Source of the DNA: Winogradskyella aurantiaca
GTDB lineage: Bacteria > Bacteroidota > Bacteroidia > Flavobacteriales > Flavobacteriaceae
Direction of reading: 5' to 3'
DNA length: 64,000 nt
Assembly: GCF_003362725.1 (NCBI RefSeq)
Contig: NZ_QKTV01000001.1
Span: 620,001-684,000, forward strand
Below are positions 16,281-25,838 of this stretch, one piece after another. The notes under the pieces are model-generated. The model did no database searches, was not told the origin of the DNA, and worked only from the letters and a program-made list of their open reading frames with translations. How positions within the stretch are numbered: position 1 is the stretch's first letter; every line of letters starts with the position of its first letter. The position numbers and the translations under genes were made by a program.

Positions 16281-18587
16281 ATGAATTTAGATTATATAAT
16301 ACCAGATCCCTGGTCAATCATAGAAGAAGGTTATGATCCAACTCATGTAAAAGCATCTGAGAGTCTTTTTAGTATTGGAAATGGAGCCATGGGTCAACGA
16401 GCTAATTTTGAGGAGCAATATTCTGGCCCCACCTTTCAAGGGAGTTATATAGCTGGGGTGTATTATCCAGATAAGACCAGAGTTGGATGGTGGAAGAATG
16501 GCTACCCAGAGTATTTTGCCAAAGTGCTAAATGCTCCAAATTGGATTGGCATAAATGTGTTTGTAAATGATGAAGCTTTAGATCTGAACGCTTGTGAGTT
16601 GGTTGAAGGGTTTAGGAGAGAGCTTAATATGAAAGAAGGTTGGTTACAAAGATCCTTTATAGCCACTATGAAGAGTGGGTTAAAGATTTCTGTAAAAAGC
16701 ACCCGTTTTCTAAGTTTAAAGCGCGATGAACTTGGGGTTGTCAAGTTTGAAGTTACTCCCTTAAATGGAGATGCTTCCATTGTGTATCAACCTTATTTGG
16801 ATAGTGGTATTACTAATGAAGATACTAACTGGGATGACCAATTCTGGGATACTATGAGTGTTTCTCAAGAAGGTGATCAGGCCTTTATTCAGGCAAAAAC
16901 TATGAAAACCGATTTTTATACTTGCACCTACATGCAGTCTCAGGTTTACATTAATGACGATAAACAAAAACTACAAGCGCAAACAAACAAGCATGCAACA
17001 AATATCTCGTTTGTATATAAATTAAGTGTGTCTGAAGGTCAAACCGCTAGTATCGAAAAGTTTGGTGGTTATACGGTTGATAGGAATCATAATAAATATG
17101 AATTGGTTGCGGCAGCGCAATCAGTATTGAAAGAAGCGATTTCAGATGGCTATGAAGCACTTCTTAAAGAGCAAATAGAGGCTTGGTCACAGATTTGGGA
17201 TATGGCTGATATTTCTATCGCTGGGGATGTTAAGGCGCAACAAGGAATTCGATTTAATATCTTTCATTTAAATCAAACCTATTTAGGTACGGATGCTAGA
17301 CTTAATATTGGGCCTAAAGGCTTTACCGGTGAAAAGTATGGGGGTAGTACCTACTGGGATACAGAGGCGTATTGTATACCATTCTACATGGCGACTAAAG
17401 ACCAAAGTGTTGCGAGAAGCTTACTGGAATACCGCTATAATCACTTACAGAAAGCCATAGAGAACGCTGAGAAACTTGGTTTTAAAAATGGAGCCGCATT
17501 ATACCCAATGGTCACCATGAATGGTGAAGAGTGCCATAACGAATGGGAAATCACATTTGAGGAAATCCATAGAAACGGCGCCATCGCATTTGCTATTTTT
17601 AATTACCACCGTTACACTGGTGATTATTCATACATTCCGGAAAAAGGACTTGAAGTGCTTATTGGAATTGCGCGATTCTGGCACCAGAGAGCCACCTTCT
17701 CAACAGATAAAAACCAATATGTAATTCTTGGAGTTACAGGTCCAAACGAGTATGAGAACAATGTTAATAATAACTGGTATACCAATTATATTGCCAAATG
17801 GTGTATTTCCTATGCCGTTGAGAACATTAATAAAGTGCAAGAAGCATATAGCACAGATTATACACGTGTTATGCATAAGGCTAAACTTTCAAAGGCTGAA
17901 ATAAAAGAATGGTTGGAAGTAGCAGAAAACATGTACTTCCCTTATTCAGAAAAACACCATGTTTATCTTCAGCAAGATGGCTTCTTGGATAAAGAATTAG
18001 TAACAGTTAAAGATCTGGATAAGTCTCAAAGACCAATAAATCAAAAATGGTCTTGGGATCGAATTTTAAGATCCCCATATATAAAACAAGCAGACACCCT
18101 TCAAGGCTTCTATTTTTTCGAGGATCAGTTTTCGACCGAAGATTTGGCCAGACATTTTGATTTCTATGAGCCATTTACGGTTCATGAAAGTTCCTTGTCG
18201 CCATGTGTACACAGTATTCAGGCCGCTAAGCTTGATAGAATGGATCAAGCTTACACCTTTTATTTAAGAACATCGCGCTTGGATTTGGATGATTACAATC
18301 ATGAAGTTCATGAAGGCCTGCATATAACCTCAATGGCAGGGACATGGATGAGTATTGTTGAAGGCTTTGGTGGAATGCGTGTTAAGAACGATACGTTATC
18401 ATTTGAACCAAAAATACCAGAACAGTGGGAGGGTTATTCATTTAAAGTTAACTTTAGACATCAGATCCTTAAGGTGAATGCTAGTAAGGGCCATACCCAT
18501 TTTGAGTTAGAAGGAGATCATGATCTGGAGATTCTGGTAAATGGTAAACCAGTGACTATTACGCCCAATAAATTGGTGACGGTATAG
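16281..18587 (+). CDS. GH65 maltose phosphorylase
   Basis: The 768-residue cytosolic enzyme cleaves maltose with phosphate to glucose and beta-glucose 1-phosphate. The N-terminal beta-sandwich includes ESLFSIGNGAMGQRANFEE. The (alpha/alpha)6 barrel contains TYWDTEAYCIPFYM and ends with the beta-sheet FGGMRVKNDTLSFEPKIPEQW. The general acid is Glu490 in GVTGPNEYENNVNNNWYTN, a GH65 signature. There is no signal peptide. With pgmB immediately upstream it forms a phosphorolytic route that saves one ATP per maltose. Trehalose or kojibiose phosphorylase are alternatives within GH65, but the starch context favours maltose. Confidence 0.93.
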   Translation: MNLDYIIPDPWSIIEEGYDPTHVKASESLFSIGNGAMGQRANFEEQYSGPTFQGSYIAGVYYPDKTRVGWWKNGYPEYFAKVLNAPNWIGINVFVNDEALDLNACELVEGFRRELNMKEGWLQRSFIATMKSGLKISVKSTRFLSLKRDELGVVKFEVTPLNGDASIVYQPYLDSGITNEDTNWDDQFWDTMSVSQEGDQAFIQAKTMKTDFYTCTYMQSQVYINDDKQKLQAQTNKHATNISFVYKLSVSEGQTASIEKFGGYTVDRNHNKYELVAAAQSVLKEAISDGYEALLKEQIEAWSQIWDMADISIAGDVKAQQGIRFNIFHLNQTYLGTDARLNIGPKGFTGEKYGGSTYWDTEAYCIPFYMATKDQSVARSLLEYRYNHLQKAIENAEKLGFKNGAALYPMVTMNGEECHNEWEITFEEIHRNGAIAFAIFNYHRYTGDYSYIPEKGLEVLIGIARFWHQRATFSTDKNQYVILGVTGPNEYENNVNNNWYTNYIAKWCISYAVENINKVQEAYSTDYTRVMHKAKLSKAEIKEWLEVAENMYFPYSEKHHVYLQQDGFLDKELVTVKDLDKSQRPINQKWSWDRILRSPYIKQADTLQGFYFFEDQFSTEDLARHFDFYEPFTVHESSLSPCVHSIQAAKLDRMDQAYTFYLRTSRLDLDDYNHEVHEGLHITSMAGTWMSIVEGFGGMRVKNDTLSFEPKIPEQWEGYSFKVNFRHQILKVNASKGHTHFELEGDHDLEILVNGKPVTITPNKLVTV

Positions 18588-18627
18588 CCCGGTAGATTGC
18601 AGGATTAAGACAATAAAATTATAAATC

Positions 18628-20571
18628 ATGAGATATAAAATTTATGCCATCCTTGTGGTAATGGCTTTACTATGGTCTTCCTGTAATTCAAATGAATCTA
18701 AATCTGCAGCAAATCCAGCGCCAGAACCCGTTGAGGAAGTCAATGATATTAATAGGATAGAACCGCCTAATTGGTGGGTTGGTTTTGAAAATTCTGAATT
18801 ACAAATTTTAGTGCATCATCCAGGAATAGGTGAAGCTGAAGCAAACTTGTCGTTTCCAGGAGTTAGTCTAAACAAATCAACCAAGGGGGATAATAGTAAC
18901 AATTATCTGTTCTTGGATTTATCCATTTCAGAATCGACACCCACTGGTCGGTTTAATATTGACTTTAAAATGCCTGATGGTTCTGTATTGACACAGACGT
19001 ATGAGTTAAAATCTAGAGAGAAATCAGCAGAAGATTATGTTGGCTTTAATAGTTCTGATGCCATATTCCTTGTAACACCAGATCGTTTTGCAAATGCTGA
19101 TCCTAATAATGATTCAGTTGAGGGACTTCAGCAACAAGGTATTGATAGAAAAGATGGATATGCCAGACATGGGGGCGACATACAAGGTATTACCGATCAT
19201 TTGGATTATATAGATAATCTTGGTTTTACAGCTGTTTGGCCTTGTCCTCTTCTAACTAATGATATGCCGCAGGGATCTTATCATGGTTATGCGATTACTG
19301 ATTATTATCAAGTCGATCCCAGATTTGGAACTTTTGATGATTATTTGACACTTTCAAAAGCATTAAATAGTAAGGGTATGAAGCTGATTATGGATCAGGT
19401 TGCCAATCATTGTGGTTTGGGACACTGGTGGATGGAAGATTTACCATTTAAAGATTGGATTAATTATCAAGAAAACTATGAATCTAATAGGGCTAATTGG
19501 ACTTGGAAAACAACAATGTATACCAATCATATCAGAACAACCAATCAGGACATCTACGGTGCACAAGTGGATTCAGATCTAAATTCAGATGGATGGTTTG
19601 TAGAAGGGATGCCAGATCTAAATCAGCGCAATCCTTATATGGCAAATTATATTATTCAAAATAGTATTTGGTGGATAGAATCCTTAGGTCTTGGAGGTAT
19701 TAGGCAAGATACCTATCCTTACCCTGACAAAGACTTTATGAGTGATTGGGCTGGAGCTATTATGACTGAGTATCCAAACTTCAATATTGTTGGTGAGGAA
19801 TGGTCAACCAATCCATTGTTAATTGCCTATTGGCAAGATGGCCATGAAAATAAGGATGGCTATGTTTCTAATTTAAGATCAAGTATGGATTTTGCCATGC
19901 AAGAACGGGTAGTGTCAGGTTTAAAAAATGAAGAGTCTTGGGGTACTGGTTTGAGAGAATTGTATGAATCATTAGCTAATGATTTTAGTTATACACGGCC
20001 TGAGGATATTTTGGTATTCCCAGATAATCACGATATGAGTCGGATCTTTACTCAATTGGATGGGGACATTACCAATACAAAAATGGCTTTAAGTTATTAT
20101 TCTGTATTGCCAAGAACCTTCCAGATGTACTATGGTACAGAGATTCTTATGGATGATTTTGCGCAGCCTGGTGATCACGGCCTTATACGAACAGATTTCC
20201 CTGGGGGATGGGATGGAGATGAGGTCAATGCATTTACGGGAGAAGGCTTGGCACCAGAGAAAAAGGATATGCAAGAGTTTGTATCGGCCTTAATTAACTA
20301 TCGAAAAAATAGTAAAGCAATCCATGAGGGGAAAACCCTTCATTTTGCACCTGTAGATGGTGTTTATGTATTAACTAGAATTAAGGGAGACGAAGTGGTG
20401 ATTCATATCCTCAATAAGAATGAAGATCCTTATATTTTGGAACTAGATCGATTTGCTGAGATTGGAGCGGACGGTAAATCTTTTAAAGATGTATTATCAG
20501 GTATGGAAATAACTTGGTCTGGAAGTATTGAATTACCTGCTAAAGGAAGCTATTTGTTTACAACTAAATAA
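18628..20571 (+). CDS. susA: SusA-like neopullulanase/cyclomaltodextrinase lipoprotein (GH13)
   Basis: The 647-residue lipoprotein has a signal ending LLWSSC (about Cys19). Residues about 45-140 form the cyclomaltodextrinase N-terminal domain (PPNWWVGFENSELQILVH). The GH13 barrel follows, with DQVANHCG as region I, nucleophile Asp361 in GIRQDTYPYPD, acid/base Glu390 in VGEEWS, and NHD ending at Asp469. A C-terminal cyclomaltodextrinase-type beta domain closes the protein. It matches the domain order of Bacteroides SusA, which hydrolyses maltodextrins in the periplasm. It lies 40 bp after the phosphorylase gene, in the same operon. Confidence 0.92.
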   Translation: MRYKIYAILVVMALLWSSCNSNESKSAANPAPEPVEEVNDINRIEPPNWWVGFENSELQILVHHPGIGEAEANLSFPGVSLNKSTKGDNSNNYLFLDLSISESTPTGRFNIDFKMPDGSVLTQTYELKSREKSAEDYVGFNSSDAIFLVTPDRFANADPNNDSVEGLQQQGIDRKDGYARHGGDIQGITDHLDYIDNLGFTAVWPCPLLTNDMPQGSYHGYAITDYYQVDPRFGTFDDYLTLSKALNSKGMKLIMDQVANHCGLGHWWMEDLPFKDWINYQENYESNRANWTWKTTMYTNHIRTTNQDIYGAQVDSDLNSDGWFVEGMPDLNQRNPYMANYIIQNSIWWIESLGLGGIRQDTYPYPDKDFMSDWAGAIMTEYPNFNIVGEEWSTNPLLIAYWQDGHENKDGYVSNLRSSMDFAMQERVVSGLKNEESWGTGLRELYESLANDFSYTRPEDILVFPDNHDMSRIFTQLDGDITNTKMALSYYSVLPRTFQMYYGTEILMDDFAQPGDHGLIRTDFPGGWDGDEVNAFTGEGLAPEKKDMQEFVSALINYRKNSKAIHEGKTLHFAPVDGVYVLTRIKGDEVVIHILNKNEDPYILELDRFAEIGADGKSFKDVLSGMEITWSGSIELPAKGSYLFTTK

Positions 20572-20576
20572 AGGAT

Positions 20577-21563
20577 ATGAAACAACTAATTCTATTTATC
20601 TGTATTGTATGGGCTTTTACCTCTTGTAAAAATGACGCGAAAGTATCAAATGAAAATAATAGTGAACCCCAAGTTGAATCCCAGGAGGTCAATTATGATA
20701 TTGAGACTTTAGATAATGCTCAGTTGGCATCTGGAACTTTACAAAGATTAATGATCCCTTCGGATTTTATTGAAGATAGACCTGTAGATGTATGGTTACC
20801 GGCAGACTATTCGGATGAGAACTCTTATGCGGTTCTCTACATGCATGATGGGCAAATGTTATTCGATTCTACCACTACCTGGAATAAGCAGGAGTGGAAG
20901 GTTGATGAATGGGCATCGCAACTTATGGATGAAGGTGAGACCAAAGACTTTATAGTCGTTGGAATTCACAATATTTCTGAAATTCGTTGGTTTGATCTTT
21001 TTCCTCAAAAAGCTTGGGATTATTTAGACCCAAAAGTAGCTGATAGTATTGTTGCAAAGACTAAAGCAGACAGTACTTATCGCGATTTAAAAGGGGATAA
21101 TTATCTAATATTCTTAACGAAAGAATTAAAGCCAATCATTGATGAAGAATACTCCGTAAGAACGGATAAAGAAAATACTTTTGTAGCTGGATCAAGTATG
21201 GGAGGGCTCATGTCTATGTACGCTATTTCAGAATATCCAGAAGTATTTCAAGGTGCTGCATGTATTTCTACCCATTGGGTAGGAGCTATGCCTCAGGAGA
21301 ATAACCCATTCCCCGATGCTATTTTTCAGTATATGGCAGAAAACTTTCCTAAGGCAGGTAATAATCTAGCCTATTTTGATTATGGCAACGAAACGCTGGA
21401 CCAGTATTACCCGCAATATGCACCAAGGGTAGACGCTATTTTAACAGAAAAAGGCTATACAGAAAAGGATTCTCAAAACCTCTTTTTTGAAGGGACAAAT
21501 CATTCAGAGAATGCCTGGAACCAGCGATTAGATAAACCATTCATTTTTTTATTAGGTAAGTAA
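20577..21563 (+). CDS. Esterase-like alpha/beta-hydrolase lipoprotein
   Basis: The 328-residue lipoprotein has a signal sequence ending AFTSC. It belongs to the putative-esterase (PF00756-type) alpha/beta-hydrolases. DVWLPADYSDENSYAVLYMHDGQMLFD is the typical N-terminal strand and oxyanion segment. The nucleophile elbow is GSSMGG with Ser207, and a late His (GTNHSENAWNQR) can complete the triad. It starts five bases after the susA-like stop and overlaps the GH31 start by one base, so it belongs to the starch operon. Its substrate is unknown. It may remove acyl groups from oligosaccharides, or act non-enzymatically. Confidence 0.82.
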   Translation: MKQLILFICIVWAFTSCKNDAKVSNENNSEPQVESQEVNYDIETLDNAQLASGTLQRLMIPSDFIEDRPVDVWLPADYSDENSYAVLYMHDGQMLFDSTTTWNKQEWKVDEWASQLMDEGETKDFIVVGIHNISEIRWFDLFPQKAWDYLDPKVADSIVAKTKADSTYRDLKGDNYLIFLTKELKPIIDEEYSVRTDKENTFVAGSSMGGLMSMYAISEYPEVFQGAACISTHWVGAMPQENNPFPDAIFQYMAENFPKAGNNLAYFDYGNETLDQYYPQYAPRVDAILTEKGYTEKDSQNLFFEGTNHSENAWNQRLDKPFIFLLGK

Positions 21564-23941
21564 TGAGAACATTAATTTCCATTTTCAGTATTGCTTTTGT
21601 TTGTTGTTTATCAATTGCACAAGAGCGAACCTACATGTCACATAACGAAGAAGACGGCAAACTTAGTGTCGTTACCTCTGATGGAACCTACATTTTCACT
21701 CCCTATTCAGATCAAATTATTGAGACCATGTTTGTCCCTTCAGGCGAAACGATAGATTCCACGTCACACGCTGTAGTCATGTCGTACGATGGGGATTTAG
21801 CTAAATATAGTTATAAGGGAGATGATATTTCATTTAATACTAATGGTATAGGGGTTACGATCACTACAAATCCATTTAAGATTTCTTACACCTATAAAGG
21901 CGAGTCACTTGTTGCTGAGGGTAAGGGGTATGAGAATCGTGATTCTTTAAAGACAATTGAGCTAAAAATATCGAAAGATGAGGTACTCTACGGGGCTGGG
22001 GCTCGTGCTTTAGGTATGAATCGCCGTGGGAAACGACTTCCGTTGTATAACAGAGCCCATTATGGTTACGAAACCTATAGTGAGCAAATGAATTTTGCCA
22101 TGCCAATTGTTATGTCGTCTAAACGCTATTTAGTTCATTTTGACAATGCTCCAATTGGATTTTTAGATTTAGACAGCAAAAAGGATAATACCGTCACCTA
22201 TGAAACTATTTCAGGTAGAATGGTTTATCAGGTCGTAGCGGGTGATGATTGGTACCAACTCCTTGATTCCTATACAGATCTTACAGGTAAGCAACCAATG
22301 TTGCCTAAGTGGGCGCTAGGTAATTTTTCAAGTCGTTTTGGCTATCATACCCAATTAGAAACTGAAGCTACTGTAGATCAATTTATATCCGAAGGTATTC
22401 CTTTAGATGCTATTATACTGGATTTGTATTGGTTTGGGAAAGAAGTAAAAGGGACTATGGGAAATTTGGAGGTATTTAGAGATTCATTCCCTGATTTTAA
22501 AGGAATGGTAAGCACATTTGCTCGTCAGGGAGTTAATACTGTGACTATAACGGAACCTTATATACTAACTACTTCCAACAGATGGGATGAGGCTGTTGAA
22601 AAGAATATCCTTGCTAAGGATAGTACAGGTAACGATGCCACCTACGACTTTTATTTTGGAAACACTGGAATCATAGATATTTTTAGTCCTCAGGGTGAGG
22701 AATGGTTTTGGGAACGTTACAAGTCATTTGCTGAATTAGGTATTACTGGAGTATGGGGTGATCTCGGTGAGCCTGAGGTACTACCTTCCTGGGTTAACTT
22801 CGCAGGCGGTAAGGCTGATGAAATCCATAATATTTATGGTCATAACTGGGCTCGATTAGTTTTTGAAGGCTACAAGAGAGACTTTCCTGAAGTTCGCCCA
22901 TTTATACTTATGAGAGCCGGATATTCTGGATCTCAGCGTTATGGAATGATTCCCTGGTCTGGTGATGTTAGCAGATCTTGGGGGGGATTCCAATCTCAAC
23001 CTGAGATTGCGCTTCAGATGGGAATGCAAGGTATGGCCTATATGCATTCAGACCTTGGGGGATTTGCTGGAGCCAATTTAGATGATGAATTATATGTGAG
23101 GTGGTTGCAATATGGTGTATTTAATCCTATTTATAGACCACATGCACAAGAGGACGTTCCTAGCGAACCTGTTTTTAGAAGTGCTTCGGCTAAAGCTTTA
23201 GCAAAACAAGCTATTGAACTTAGATATAAGTTGCTACCATACAATTATAGTTTGATGCGAGAAAACAATGAAAAAGGAACTCCCCTAATGCGCCCTATTT
23301 TCTTCGAAGAACAAGATAACAGGGCACTTTATGATTATTCTGAAAGTTATCTATGGGGGAAGGATATCCTTGTGGCACCCGTAATGGAAGCTGGTAAGCA
23401 AACTCAAGATGTGTATTTTCCTGAGGGAAGTTTGTGGATGGATTTTTATGGCGACGAAATTGTAGAAGGTGGTCAATCAAAGACTGTAGCAACAAATGAA
23501 GCTAACATTCCTACCTATGTTAGAGCGGGGGCATTTATTCCAATGGCAAAGAACCTAACTAACACCTTGGCGTACAATGGAAAGACCATGATACTGCATT
23601 ATTACCATCATGAATCTATTGAGGAAAGCGATAGAGATTTTTACTTTGATGATGGCACACCATTAGCTTATGAGAATGGCAAGTATGAGATACTGGAGTT
23701 TGAAGCTGAGAATGAAGGTCGATGGTTAGAAATTGATTTAGAGGCAAAATGGGGAGATAACTATAGTCCGGGAACCAAAAGAATACAATTTATGATTCAT
23801 AACATAAAAGGTTTTCCAGAAAAAATTGAATTTAATAAGGAAGAAGTTAAAGCACGCTGGATTAAAAAGGAGAATACACTAAAAGTGGACGTGAAGTGGA
23901 ACACAGCTGAGTTATCATCTTTACGAGTGCGAGTAAAATAG
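21563..23941 (+). CDS. GH31 alpha-glucosidase
   Basis: The 792-residue exported glycosidase has a signal peptide of about 19 residues (ending SIAQ). It has the GH31 layout: an N-terminal beta-sandwich (about 25-230), a TIM barrel from LPKWALGNFSSRFGYH onward, and C-terminal beta domains. The nucleophile is Asp400 in GVWGDLGEPE, and Asp468 in PWSGDVSRSW is the acid/base. RPHAQED supplies the conserved late barrel motif. It releases glucose from the non-reducing ends of alpha-glucans in the periplasm. Its ATG overlaps the stop of the esterase gene (TAATG), which suggests translational coupling. Alpha-xylosidase is another GH31 activity but is unlikely in this context. Confidence 0.92.
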   Translation: MRTLISIFSIAFVCCLSIAQERTYMSHNEEDGKLSVVTSDGTYIFTPYSDQIIETMFVPSGETIDSTSHAVVMSYDGDLAKYSYKGDDISFNTNGIGVTITTNPFKISYTYKGESLVAEGKGYENRDSLKTIELKISKDEVLYGAGARALGMNRRGKRLPLYNRAHYGYETYSEQMNFAMPIVMSSKRYLVHFDNAPIGFLDLDSKKDNTVTYETISGRMVYQVVAGDDWYQLLDSYTDLTGKQPMLPKWALGNFSSRFGYHTQLETEATVDQFISEGIPLDAIILDLYWFGKEVKGTMGNLEVFRDSFPDFKGMVSTFARQGVNTVTITEPYILTTSNRWDEAVEKNILAKDSTGNDATYDFYFGNTGIIDIFSPQGEEWFWERYKSFAELGITGVWGDLGEPEVLPSWVNFAGGKADEIHNIYGHNWARLVFEGYKRDFPEVRPFILMRAGYSGSQRYGMIPWSGDVSRSWGGFQSQPEIALQMGMQGMAYMHSDLGGFAGANLDDELYVRWLQYGVFNPIYRPHAQEDVPSEPVFRSASAKALAKQAIELRYKLLPYNYSLMRENNEKGTPLMRPIFFEEQDNRALYDYSESYLWGKDILVAPVMEAGKQTQDVYFPEGSLWMDFYGDEIVEGGQSKTVATNEANIPTYVRAGAFIPMAKNLTNTLAYNGKTMILHYYHHESIEESDRDFYFDDGTPLAYENGKYEILEFEAENEGRWLEIDLEAKWGDNYSPGTKRIQFMIHNIKGFPEKIEFNKEEVKARWIKKENTLKVDVKWNTAELSSLRVRVK

Positions 23942-23946
23942 GCGAT

Positions 23947-25836
23947 ATGCAACAATTAAAATTTTTAAGCCTTTTGGTGTCCTTCATCTTAATCGTTGGA
24001 TGTAAGGATAATGGTAAAGTAGAACCAAATAATCCTCCAGAAAAAGAAATAAAGACTAAAATGGAAAAGAAAGAGGTGGTTTACCAAGTGTTTACAAGGT
24101 TATTTGGAAATACAAACACAACAAATAAACCTTGGGGAACTATTGAAGAAAATGGCGTTGGAAAATTCAATGATTTTACCTCCAAGGCATTACGAGAAAT
24201 TAAAGAACTTGGTGTGACGCATATTTGGTATACAGGGGTACCGCACCATGATGTAATTACGGATTATACGGCCTTTGGTATTTCAAATGACGACCCTGAT
24301 ATCGTTAAAGGTCGGGCAGGTTCCCCATACGCAGTAAAGGATTATTACAATGTTAATCCGGATTTGGCCGTTGACGTCAATAACAGACTTGGTGAGTTCG
24401 AAGCCTTAATTAAACGAACTCATGATGCAGGTCTTAAAGTTCTAATTGATATTGTCCCGAATCATGTTGCAAGGAATTACCAAAGTTTAACTAATCCTGA
24501 AGGTGCCTCAGATTTCGGTGCTGAAGATGATACTTCGATTCAGTATGCGGTTGATAATAATTTTTACTATAACCCGGGTGAGGCCTTCCAAGTTCCGGTT
24601 TGGAAGAATGAATACCAACCCCTCGGTGGAGAAAAACATCCTTTGGCTGATGGCAAGTTCGAAGAAGTGCCAGCTAAATGGACAGGAAATGGATCAAGAG
24701 CGTCCCAACCTGATATGAACGACTGGTATGAAACTGTAAAAGTTAATTATGGAATTGATCCTGACGGCAATAAGGATTATGATGAATTACCTGTCGGGTT
24801 TGAAAATGAAAATCATGAGGTACATTTCAAGTTCTGGCAGGATAAAAAAGTTCCAAGTTCTTGGGTCAAGTTTAAAGACATAGCACTTTATTGGACAGCA
24901 AAAGGAGTCGATGGCTTCCGTTTTGACATGGCTGAAATGGTTCCTGTTGAATTTTGGAGCTATATGAATTCTCATATTAAAAATGCTAACCCTGAGGCGT
25001 TTTTGTTAGCTGAAGTTTACCAGCCACACTTATATCGAGATTACATTAGGAAAGGAAAAATGGATTATCTCTATGACAAGGTTCAATTGTACGATACATT
25101 GAAACATGTAATACAAGGTCATGGGAGTACTAATAATATTCCACCAATTCTAGATGAGTTGGCTGATATAGAGCATCACATGCTACATTTCCTCGAAAAC
25201 CATGATGAGCAGCGTATAGCAAGTCCAGATTTTGCTGGTAGTGCCTTGAAAGGAAAACCAGCAATGGTAGTTTCGGCCATGAATACCACGGCCCCTACTA
25301 TGATTTATTTTGGTCAGGAATTTGGGGAGCCAGGAGCAGAAGATTTGGGCTATGGCGATCCAACACGTACCTCGATTTTTGATTATGGGTCGGTACCAAG
25401 CATGGTGCGATGGGTAAATGAAAAGGCTTTTGATGGTGGTCAGTCCACTGCCGAGGAATTGGAATTACGAGATTTCTATAAACGTGTTTTAAATTTCACT
25501 ATAAATAGTAGTGCTCTAATGGGTGGCTATAAGGATTTGCAACACTTTAATCAGGAACATACAGAATGGTACAATGATAAAGTATTGTCTTTTGCCCGTT
25601 GGAGTGAAGATGAGAAACTTGTGGTTATCGCTAATTTCAATGACGAAAACACCTATGGATTTGAACTTCAGTTACCTGAGGATCTCGTTAAAGAATGGAA
25701 CTTATCTTCCGGGGAGCATCAAGTGACCGATCAATTGTATAACAATTATAAATCCACTCTTGTGGTAACAGATACTGAAGCCAAGGTGCGAATAGATATT
25801 AAACCTTTAGAATCACTTGTTCTAAAAATCAATTAA
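23947..25836 (+). CDS. GH13 alpha-amylase lipoprotein
   Basis: The 629-residue lipoprotein has a lipobox LIVGC (about Cys19). The catalytic GH13 barrel starts unusually close to the N-terminus (KKEVVYQVFTRLFGN at about 43). Region I is DIVPNHV, the nucleophile Asp327 lies in GVDGFRFDMAEM, acid/base Glu356 in LLAEVYQP, and NHD ends at Asp420. A short C-terminal beta domain follows. No starch-binding module is evident, so it probably works on maltodextrins in the periplasm or at the outer membrane. It lies five bases after the GH31 stop and two bases before the next amylase gene. Confidence 0.9.
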   Translation: MQQLKFLSLLVSFILIVGCKDNGKVEPNNPPEKEIKTKMEKKEVVYQVFTRLFGNTNTTNKPWGTIEENGVGKFNDFTSKALREIKELGVTHIWYTGVPHHDVITDYTAFGISNDDPDIVKGRAGSPYAVKDYYNVNPDLAVDVNNRLGEFEALIKRTHDAGLKVLIDIVPNHVARNYQSLTNPEGASDFGAEDDTSIQYAVDNNFYYNPGEAFQVPVWKNEYQPLGGEKHPLADGKFEEVPAKWTGNGSRASQPDMNDWYETVKVNYGIDPDGNKDYDELPVGFENENHEVHFKFWQDKKVPSSWVKFKDIALYWTAKGVDGFRFDMAEMVPVEFWSYMNSHIKNANPEAFLLAEVYQPHLYRDYIRKGKMDYLYDKVQLYDTLKHVIQGHGSTNNIPPILDELADIEHHMLHFLENHDEQRIASPDFAGSALKGKPAMVVSAMNTTAPTMIYFGQEFGEPGAEDLGYGDPTRTSIFDYGSVPSMVRWVNEKAFDGGQSTAEELELRDFYKRVLNFTINSSALMGGYKDLQHFNQEHTEWYNDKVLSFARWSEDEKLVVIANFNDENTYGFELQLPEDLVKEWNLSSGEHQVTDQLYNNYKSTLVVTDTEAKVRIDIKPLESLVLKIN

Positions 25837-25838
25837 CC

